NCBI GenBank assembly: GCA_964385045.1
Contig: CAYLNM010000128.1
Location: forward strand, 1-12,702
DNA: 12,702 bases
Origin: CAYLNM01 sp964385045
GTDB lineage: Bacteria; Planctomycetota; Phycisphaerae; Phycisphaerales; SM1A02
Direction of reading: 5' to 3'
Shown here piece after piece: positions 7,580 to 12,702 of the stretch (its first letter is position 1; every line of letters begins with the position of its first letter). Under the pieces are notes generated by a model. The model had not been told where the DNA came from, made no database searches, and saw nothing but the letters and a program-made list of their open reading frames with translations. The translations under genes were made by a program, and so were the position numbers.

Positions 7580-10500
7580 GCGGGCACCCCTTCCGGCAGG
7601 CTGGTCATGCCGAGGCCGGCCCGCTCCGACGCCTCGGCGAGGGCGGTGCGGATGTCCTCGAGCAGGGCCTCGCGGTCCATCTTGATCTGGTACGAGTTCA
7701 CGCCCGCGTCCTTCGCCCGCTTGATGTCCTCCTCGCTCGAGAGACTCGAGAGGGCGATGATCGGCAGGTGGGCGAACATCGGGTCGGCGCGGATGGTCCG
7801 CGTCAGCTCGTACCCGTTCATGTTCGGCATCTCGATGTCGGTGAGGACCATGTCGAACCGGCGGTTCGGGTCCTGCAGCACCTGCCAGGCGACCTGGCCG
7901 TCCTCGCAGCCCACGACCTCGTAGCCGTCGGACTCGAGGAACGAGATCACCTGGCGGCGGAAGAAGTTCGAGTCCTCGGCGAGGAGGATCGTCTTCGGTC
8001 CGGACGAGGCGATCGGCGACACGTCCTGGAAGCGGTCGGGGAACGCGGTGCGGCCGAGGGTCACGACGTCGAGGATGCGGATCGACTTGTCCTGGCCGTG
8101 GTCGTCCTCGACCACCGACCCGATGATCCCGTTCTCGACGAAGGTGTTCTGGTCGATCTCGGTCGAGATGCCGCGGATGTCGACGAGCCGCGGGGCGACG
8201 AGCCCGAGGTCGGAGCCGCCGAAGGAGAAGACCACCACGTGGTAGTGGTCCTGCTCGGGCCGCGGCTGGGCGGTGACGTGGTGCTCGAGCGACATGAGCG
8301 GCAGGGCCTTGCCGCCGTACTGCAGGATGTCGCGGCCCCCGAGGTTCTCGATCTCGCCCGCCGAGATGCGCTCGATGCGGCTGATGAGGGCGGTGGGCAC
8401 CGCGAAGATCTCGTCCGGATGGTTGGTGAACAGCAGGCTGGACTGCCGCTCGACCTCGCCCGTGGCGTCGAGCTCGTCCTGCTGCTCGGACTGCACCCGC
8501 TCGGCCTTCTTGTTCAGCCGGCCCTGGATCGCGACCCCGGTGAGATCGAGGATCAGCGCGACCTGCCCGTCGCCGAGCACGGTGGCCCCGGCGAGGATCT
8601 GGCAGCTCTTCATGTGCCGGCCGAGCGGCTTGACCACGATCTCCTGCGAGTCCGCGACCTCGTCCACGACGAGCCCGTAGCGCAGGGTGCCCGCCTCGAC
8701 CACGATGATGTTGACCGCCCGGGTGGTCCCGGCCCGGTCCGAGGGCTGCAGGCCGTCGGCGGCCGCGGCGTCGCTCACCGCGGGGCCGTCGTCCGCCGCC
8801 GGATCGGCCGCGGGGTCGTCCGTCCCGTCGACCGTCGGTGCGGCCGCGGGATCGGCCGGCTCGTCGTCGGCGGCGGGATCCGTGACGGCGCCCACGCCGG
8901 CCGCGGCGGGGGCGGTGTCGTCGGCGGCGGCCGCGGGATCGCTCGCGTCGCCCGTCTCGCCCGGCCGATCGCGCCGCGTCACCCCGCGGGCGGCCGCGTA
9001 CTCCTCGACCCCGCGGCCGTCGTCCACGACGTCGACGAGGTCGATCAGGGGCAGCAGGTCGCCGCGGAGCCGCAGGACCTCGGCGTCGTTGATGGTGCCG
9101 ATGCGGTCGTGCACGTCCTCCGGCTTGACCCGGATCAGCTCGCTGATGTTGGTCTGCGGGATCGCGTAGCGGTTCCCGTCGTTGAAGATGACCAGCGACG
9201 GGATGATCGCGAGCGTCAGCGGGAGCTGGATCTGGAACTTCGACCCGACCCCGGGCTTGGAGTCGATCTCGATCATGCCGCCGAGCGACTCGATGTTGGT
9301 CCTGACGACGTCCATCCCCACGCCGCGGCCGGAGACGTCGGTCACCTGCTCGGCGGTCGAGAAGCCGGCGTGGAAGATCAGGTTCTGGGCCTCGGAGTCG
9401 GGCAGCTCCGCCGCCTGCTCCTCGGTCATCAGGCCCTTCTCGACCGCCTTGAGTCGCATCCGACCGGGGTCGATCCCGTTGCCGTCGTCCTCGATCGTGA
9501 TGAACACCTTGCCGGCCTGGTGGAAGGCGCGGAGGGTCACGGTGCCCTGCGGGCCCTTGCCGGCCGCGGTGCGGCGGTCGGGCGTCTCGACGCCGTGGTC
9601 GCAGGCATTGCGGATGAGGTGCGTCAGCGGATCGCCGATCGCCTCGATGATCGACTTGTCGAGCTCGACCTCCTTGCCGTGGATGTCGAGCTCGATCTGC
9701 TTCTCGAGCTTCGCCGAGAGGTCGCGGACGATGCGGGGGAACTTGTTGAACACCGATCCCACCGGCTGCATCCGCGTCTGCATGATCGCTTCCTGCAGCT
9801 CGCTGGTGATGCGGTCGATGCGGGCGGCGATCGCGTCCACCGGCTCGCCGACCTCCTCGTCGTCGTCGGCGGCCGCGGCCTGGATCAGCTGGTTCCGGCT
9901 GAGGACCAGCTCGCCGGCGAGGTTCATCAGCGTGTCGAGGTTGCCCACGCTCACGCGGAGGTACTGCTGGGCCTGCGGCGTCTCGGCCGGACCCGCCTTG
10001 CCGGCGGGCTTGTCGCCGGCGGGCGTGCCGGCGGCCGGCGACGCGGCGGCCGCGGCGGGCTTCGCCGCGGGCGCGGGGGCGTCGGCCGCCTCCGCGGGCG
10101 CCGCCCCGGCGGCGGGGGCGGCGGCGGCTTCGGCCTCGGCCTCGGTCTCCGCCTCGGCGCCCTCGCCGGCGGCCACCAGCGTGACCGCGTCCTCGGGCAC
10201 CATGAGGACGCTCGGCAGCATCTCCTCCGACACCTCGGTCGCGTAGAGCACGACGAAGCCGAGCTCGTCCGCGTCCGCGGTCTCCACCGGCGGGATCGGT
10301 CCGAGGCTCACGTACGACTGGATGATGGCGCCGTGGTCGTCGAGCGAGCGGACGAGGTCCGCCGGGCGCCGATCCTGCTCCGCGTCCTGGGCGAGCAGGT
10401 CGAGCTCGAGGACGTAGATCGAGCGGCCGGCCCGCCGGTGCTCGTTCATCGGGGCGGTGGGCACGAGCAGGAACGCGACGGATCCGTCGGCGGCGGGCAC

Positions 10501-11064
10501 GTCGACGTCCGACTCGTCGTCGTCGATCGCGAAGAGCTCCTCGGTCTCCTCCCACTCCTCCTCGTCGTCGGCGTCGCCGCCTCCGGAGTCGGTGGGACCG
10601 CCCGTGCCGCCGCCCCCGGTCGCCGGTGCCGCGGCGGCCGCGGCCGCCTGGGCGTCCTCGTCGCGATCCTCCGGGGGACCGAGCTTCTCGATCAGCTGCA
10701 GCTCGTGCTCGAGCTGGGCGGTGTCGACCTCGTTGGAGTTGAGGACGTCCTGGACCATGCTCGTGAGCTGGTCCGCCCCGCGGAGGAGCACCTCGACCAC
10801 GCCGGGGGTGGGGACGAGCTCCTTGCCGCGGATGAGGTTGAGGACGTTCTCCATCTCGTGGGCGAGGGCGCCGATCCGCTCGAGTCCGCAGAAGCCCGCG
10901 GTGCCCTTCATCGAGTGGATGTTGCGGAACACCTTGGCGACGAGCTCGTCGTCGATGTCGGCCCCGCCCTCCTCGATCGCGAGGAAGTCGGCCTCGAGGT
11001 CGGCGACCGCCTCGCTCGCCTCCACCACGAAGGACTCGATGAGCTCGTCGTATTCGAGTGGCAT
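7576..11064 (-). CDS. cheA: Hybrid CheA histidine kinase with second CheW-like domain and receiver
   Basis: This 1162-residue kinase is far longer than the ~650 residues of classical CheA. The Hpt domain (about 1-105) has phosphoacceptor His50 in RNIHSMKG. An Ala/Gly linker and acidic run (about 138-190) follow. Residues ~195-298 form a folded region (IYVLELDLLAQD, ADLVRSLDDHG) in the place of P2. A second Ala/Pro linker spans ~300-365. The P3 dimerisation region is at ~367-455. The P4 ATPase carries HLIRNACDHG (482-491, N box), EDDGNGID (525-532) and SGRGVGMD (578-585). P5 (about 613-866) is interrupted by a ~100-residue Asp/Ala/Pro stretch (about 682-782). A second CheW-like domain covers ~873-1005. 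The C-terminal receiver (1024-1150) has E1030/D1031, phosphoacceptor Asp1076 in LTDIEMP, and Lys1128. ATG 11064 follows GAGG and AGGA motifs and begins the Hpt domain directly. It should phosphorylate CheY, CheB and its own receiver, which may act as a phosphate sink. Confidence 0.95.
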   Translation of the reverse strand: MPLEYDELIESFVVEASEAVADLEADFLAIEEGGADIDDELVAKVFRNIHSMKGTAGFCGLERIGALAHEMENVLNLIRGKELVPTPGVVEVLLRGADQLTSMVQDVLNSNEVDTAQLEHELQLIEKLGPPEDRDEDAQAAAAAAAPATGGGGTGGPTDSGGGDADDEEEWEETEELFAIDDDESDVDVPAADGSVAFLLVPTAPMNEHRRAGRSIYVLELDLLAQDAEQDRRPADLVRSLDDHGAIIQSYVSLGPIPPVETADADELGFVVLYATEVSEEMLPSVLMVPEDAVTLVAAGEGAEAETEAEAEAAAAPAAGAAPAEAADAPAPAAKPAAAAASPAAGTPAGDKPAGKAGPAETPQAQQYLRVSVGNLDTLMNLAGELVLSRNQLIQAAAADDDEEVGEPVDAIAARIDRITSELQEAIMQTRMQPVGSVFNKFPRIVRDLSAKLEKQIELDIHGKEVELDKSIIEAIGDPLTHLIRNACDHGVETPDRRTAAGKGPQGTVTLRAFHQAGKVFITIEDDGNGIDPGRMRLKAVEKGLMTEEQAAELPDSEAQNLIFHAGFSTAEQVTDVSGRGVGMDVVRTNIESLGGMIEIDSKPGVGSKFQIQLPLTLAIIPSLVIFNDGNRYAIPQTNISELIRVKPEDVHDRIGTINDAEVLRLRGDLLPLIDLVDVVDDGRGVEEYAAARGVTRRDRPGETGDASDPAAAADDTAPAAAGVGAVTDPAADDEPADPAAAPTVDGTDDPAADPAADDGPAVSDAAAADGLQPSDRAGTTRAVNIIVVEAGTLRYGLVVDEVADSQEIVVKPLGRHMKSCQILAGATVLGDGQVALILDLTGVAIQGRLNKKAERVQSEQQDELDATGEVERQSSLLFTNHPDEIFAVPTALISRIERISAGEIENLGGRDILQYGGKALPLMSLEHHVTAQPRPEQDHYHVVVFSFGGSDLGLVAPRLVDIRGISTEIDQNTFVENGIIGSVVEDDHGQDKSIRILDVVTLGRTAFPDRFQDVSPIASSGPKTILLAEDSNFFRRQVISFLESDGYEVVGCEDGQVAWQVLQDPNRRFDMVLTDIEMPNMNGYELTRTIRADPMFAHLPIIALSSLSSEEDIKRAKDAGVNSYQIKMDREALLEDIRTALAEASERAGLGMTSLPEGVPA

Positions 11065-11077
11065 GGTCCTGCGCCTC

Positions 11078-11386
11078 TCAGTCCGCGTCCGCGACGCGGT
11101 AGAACTCGTCGAGCCCGAGCCGCTCGAGCACGGGGCGGTCGCCCGGGTCGCCCGGGATCACGGTGAGGTCCCGCTCCCGCTCGCTCGTGGCGAGCCAGCA
11201 CTGGGTGATCACGGCGAGGGTCGCCGCGTCGAGCCGGCCGCCCCCGGTCAGGTCGATCGTCATCCCGGCGTCGGGGTGGTCCATGAGGGCCCCGATGGCG
11301 GACTCGCGGAGCTGCGCGGCGTCCACGTGACCGTCGCCGTCGGTCTTCATCACGATCGTGCCTTCGCCGTCCAGCTGGTGCCGCAT
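11078..11386 (-). CDS. Small STAS-domain protein upstream of cheA
   Basis: This encodes about 102 residues that read as a single STAS domain, the fold of anti-sigma factor antagonists and MlaB-like proteins. The pattern is a first strand GTIVMKTDG, a helix AAQLRESAIGALMDHP, the core strand and loop MTIDLTGGGRLDAATLAVI, the strand DLTVIPG, and the ending VLERLGLDEFYRV. In classical members the loop reads roughly DSSG with a phosphorylated Ser. Here the aligned residues are Asp53-Ala54-Ala55-Thr56, so the usual phosphosite is missing. I prefer ATG 11386. The stretch up to the next in-frame ATG (11437) uses codons rare elsewhere here (CGA, ACT, TCA, GGG), and GAGGGG lies about 11 bases before 11386. 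Start 11437 (119 residues) remains possible. The gene ends 13 bases before cheA and is the first gene of the operon. It may bind CheA, the receptor array or an unlinked regulator; its role here is unknown. Confidence 0.75.
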   Translation of the reverse strand: MRHQLDGEGTIVMKTDGDGHVDAAQLRESAIGALMDHPDAGMTIDLTGGGRLDAATLAVITQCWLATSERERDLTVIPGDPGDRPVLERLGLDEFYRVADAD

Positions 11387-11659
11387 GGAGAGGATCGCCC
11401 CTCGTGACTCGATGACAGTGGTTCGGATGCGGGTCATCCCCGTCGTGCGTCGTCGCGGCGACGCCCGGGCTGAAGGGCGGCACGCGGTTTTCCGCCTTCA
11501 CGGGTCGGGCGATGCGGGCCGGGGGCCGACTTATCCGGACCGCGCCGCGCAGACCGCAGCGGCGCGGCTCCCGGAGGCCCCGGGCGGTCGACGGCGGTCC
11601 AGCGGGGCCCCGGGACCGCCGATGCGTCGATGAACCTCCCACCCGGAGCTCAGAGGACC
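11387..11659. other. Divergent promoter region between the STAS-cheA operon and cheY-cheX
   Basis: About 270 bases separate two divergent transcription units, so promoters for both should lie here. If the STAS gene starts at 11437 the spacer shrinks to about 220 bases. Locally it is less GC-rich, with GGTTTTCC near 11486-11493 and CTTATCC near 11530-11536. I find no good housekeeping -35/-10 pair and no clear sigma-28 box. A stem-loop at 11471-11500 and a sigma-54-like match inside it are listed separately. Confidence 0.6.
11471..11500. promoter_or_regulatory. Stem-loop overlapping a weak sigma-54-like motif
   Basis: TGAAGGGCGG (11471-11480) pairs with CCGCCTTCA (11492-11500) with one bulged G and an 11-base loop. 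On the plus strand, CGGCACG (11478-11484), four bases, then TTTC (11489-11492) resembles the sigma-54 consensus TGGCACG-N4-TTGC with correct GG-to-GC spacing. However, the -12 element reads TC instead of GC, a change at a critical position. It lies about 165 bases before cheY. It could equally be an operator palindrome or chance. Confidence 0.2.
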
Positions 11660-12079
11660 ATGAAGATCCTCAGTGTCGACGACTCCGCCACCGCCCGCCT
11701 CATCGTGAAGCAGACCCTCGAGGGCGAGGGCCATCAGGTGCTCGAGGCGCCCGACGGTGCCGTCGCGCTCTCGGTGCTCGATGCCCAGCCCGACGTCGAG
11801 TGCGTGGTGCTGGACTGGAACATGCCGGTCATGAACGGCATCGACTGCCTCAAGGCGATCCGCAAGCGGCCCGGCCTCAAGGACGTCAAGGTCGTGATGT
11901 GCACCACCGAGGCCGAGAAGTCCTCGATCATGGCCGCCATCAAGGCCGGAGCGAACGGCTACGTCCTCAAGCCGGTGACGGCGGAGTCGCTCATCGGCGG
12001 CGTCAACAAGGCCATGGGGCTCGGCGGCGGCGGGGGCGGCGCGAAGAAGAAGGTCCGCAAGAAGGTCAAGAAGGGCTGA
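11660..12079 (+). CDS. cheY: CheY-like single-domain response regulator with cationic tail
   Basis: This 139-residue receiver protein probably takes phosphate from CheA and delivers the output signal. Conserved positions are present: Asp7/Asp8 (SVDDSA), phosphoacceptor Asp52 in VLDWNMP, Thr82 in MCTTEA, Tyr101 and Lys104 in YVLKPV. The receiver ends at about residue 119. It continues with six glycines (about 122-127) and a lysine/arginine tail, AKKKVRKKVKKG, unlike ordinary CheY, which ends with the last helix. I chose ATG 11660 because the fold starts at once with MKILSVDD; GGAG (11645-11648) and AGAGGA (11652-11657) lie upstream. A longer in-frame start at 11630 adds residues with no counterpart. 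It is transcribed divergently from the cheA operon and is followed 64 bases later by the phosphatase gene. No output domain is present, so the target (flagellar motor or other) is not defined. Confidence 0.93.
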   Translation: MKILSVDDSATARLIVKQTLEGEGHQVLEAPDGAVALSVLDAQPDVECVVLDWNMPVMNGIDCLKAIRKRPGLKDVKVVMCTTEAEKSSIMAAIKAGANGYVLKPVTAESLIGGVNKAMGLGGGGGGAKKKVRKKVKKG

Positions 12080-12096
12080 GCCCGATCTTCCGTTCC

Positions 12097-12114
12097 GGCG
12101 GGCCGTGGCCCGCC
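12097..12114 (+). other. Short hairpin between cheY and cheX
   Basis: GGCGGGC (12097-12103) and GCCCGCC (12108-12114) form a perfect 7-bp stem with loop CGTG in the 64-base spacer. No T tract follows, and the cheX ribosome binding site begins 17 bases later. It may attenuate read-through or protect the cheY mRNA; complete termination seems unlikely. Confidence 0.35.
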
Positions 12115-12143
12115 CTCACGATCAACACGTCGAGGACACCGCC

Positions 12144-12629
12144 ATGGCATCCGGTACGGGTCGCACGCTCACCGCCGAGGAACAGCTCATCCGCGCGTTC
12201 ATGATGGGCGTCCACACGCTCTTCGTGGATCATCTGAGCGACGAGGTCACGGTCGGATCCGTGGACCCGGAGCAGTTCGACGCGTCGGACGTGATCGGCA
12301 CCATCACCTTCGACGGCGCGATGGTCGGCGACGTGAAGGTGCGGTTCCCGCGCGAGGCGGCCCGGGCCATCGTCGGCAAGTACACCGGACTCGGCGACGT
12401 GCCGGACGCGATCTTCGGCGACGGGGTCGGCGAGCTCTGCAACGTCATCATCGGGCGGGCCAAGTCCAGCATCAGCGGCGAGTACGTCAAGATCTCGCCG
12501 CCGACGGTGGACACCGGCCCCGCGTCCTCGCGGATCGAGGACGGCACGAAGCAGGTCGCCTGCGACACGAGCTTCGGCCGCATCTGGATCCTGTTCTCGG
12601 CTCGCCAGGCGGGCCGGGCCGCCGCCTGA
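12144..12629 (+). CDS. cheX: CheX-type chemotaxis phosphatase
   Basis: This 161-residue protein matches the CheC/CheX/FliY phosphatase superfamily, most like CheX. The key segment is GVGELCNVIIGRAKS (94-108), with Glu97 and Asn100 in the E-x-x-N arrangement that positions water for hydrolysis of CheY phosphate. Only one such motif is present, as in CheX; CheC and FliY usually carry two. The preceding strands (VIGTITFDGAMVGDVKVRF, about 50-68) and the following VKISPPTV fit the fold. By family analogy it acts as a dimer on CheY-P. I chose ATG 12144 because GAGGA (12132-12136) lies 7 bases upstream; the in-frame ATG at 12105 has no such site. It follows cheY and the two are probably cotranscribed, which pairs the regulator with its own signal-terminating enzyme. 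Chain length is normal for the family. Confidence 0.88.
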   Translation: MASGTGRTLTAEEQLIRAFMMGVHTLFVDHLSDEVTVGSVDPEQFDASDVIGTITFDGAMVGDVKVRFPREAARAIVGKYTGLGDVPDAIFGDGVGELCNVIIGRAKSSISGEYVKISPPTVDTGPASSRIEDGTKQVACDTSFGRIWILFSARQAGRAAA

Positions 12630-12680
12630 CGACCCCGCCCGACGAACCCCGCCCGACGACCCCGCCCGACGACCTCCTGA
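12630..12680. repeat. Short GC-rich tandem repeat after cheX
   Basis: Directly after the cheX stop the unit CGACCCCGCCCGA occurs at 12630-12642, with one extra A at 12643-12656, again at 12657-12669, and then decays (CGACCTCCTGA, to about 12680). The period of 13-14 bases is not compatible with a protein repeat. It is probably intergenic and made by slippage. It has the same period and a similar CCCGCC core as the array at the left end. The remaining bases to 12702 show no feature I recognise. Confidence 0.7.
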
Positions 12681-12702
12681 CCGCCCCGCCTGGCCACGGC
12701 CG

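Noticed and set aside
7103..10555. A continuous frame that would fuse cheW to more than 900 upstream residues.
   Set aside because: The upstream part lies out of frame inside cheA, and the GTGA overlap with a good ribosome binding site gives cheW its own start.
7768..11166. A very long open frame on the plus strand opposite cheA.
   Set aside because: It is a composition shadow of cheA: rich in Arg, Gly, Asp and His with no recognisable domain, while the minus strand shows complete CheA domains.
11387..11437. Longer start for the STAS protein at 11437.
   Set aside because: Not excluded, but the 17 added residues use codons uncommon in the neighbouring genes, and the STAS pattern begins after the ATG at 11386.
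12105..12143. A longer start for cheX at 12105.
   Set aside because: No ribosome binding site precedes it and the start would lie in the hairpin region, while ATG 12144 has GAGGA 7 bases upstream.
1..12702. tRNA, rRNA, insertion sequence, transposase, prophage or riboswitch.
   Set aside because: I looked for characteristic genes, terminal inverted repeats and RNA folds and saw none; gene content and composition are uniform.

Overview
The window is very GC-rich (I judge roughly 70% or more by eye) and consists almost entirely of a bacterial chemosensory gene cluster, with one unrelated secreted metalloprotease at its left end. The GC content, the hybrid multi-domain CheA, the gene order STAS-cheA-cheW-mcp-cheB-cheR facing cheY-cheX, and a secreted protease of the DUF5117/DUF4953 type fit a high-GC planctomycete, perhaps of class Phycisphaerae. 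This is a tentative inference; no rRNA or other phylogenetic marker is present.

Layout. Positions 1-343 hold no gene. They start with a 13-bp tandem repeat and continue with a stem-loop and the leader of the protease. Positions 344-3043 (+) encode an exported zinc metalloprotease with a complete metzincin-type active site. A convergent spacer (3044-3190) carries strong hairpins. From 11386 down to 3191 the minus strand carries six genes in transcription order: a small STAS-domain protein, a 1162-residue hybrid CheA (Hpt, P2-like region, kinase, two CheW-like domains, receiver), CheW, a methyl-accepting chemotaxis protein, CheB and CheR. cheA/cheW and cheB/cheR overlap by four bases (GTGA and ATGA), so each pair is probably translationally coupled. 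An unusually strong hairpin lies between mcp and cheB. The spacer at 11387-11659 separates this operon from a divergent pair on the plus strand: a CheY-like regulator with a poly-Gly/poly-Lys tail (11660-12079) and a CheX-type phosphatase (12144-12629). Another short GC-rich tandem repeat follows cheX at the right end.

How the parts fit. The MCP senses a signal through its ~125-residue periplasmic region and controls CheA through CheW. CheA should phosphorylate CheY, CheB and its own receiver. CheR and CheB set receptor methylation, and CheX would dephosphorylate CheY-P. The STAS protein, which lacks the usual phosphorylatable serine, is the component whose role is least obvious. No flagellar, pilus or diguanylate cyclase gene is visible, so the output of the pathway cannot be decided from this window.

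The core is a recognisable chemosensory system, not a new one. The points most worth a second look are the STAS protein, the ~100-residue Asp/Ala/Pro insertion inside the CheA regulatory domain, the natural His5-Gly-Ser start of CheW, the cationic CheY tail, and the hairpin that may set different expression for cheBR.
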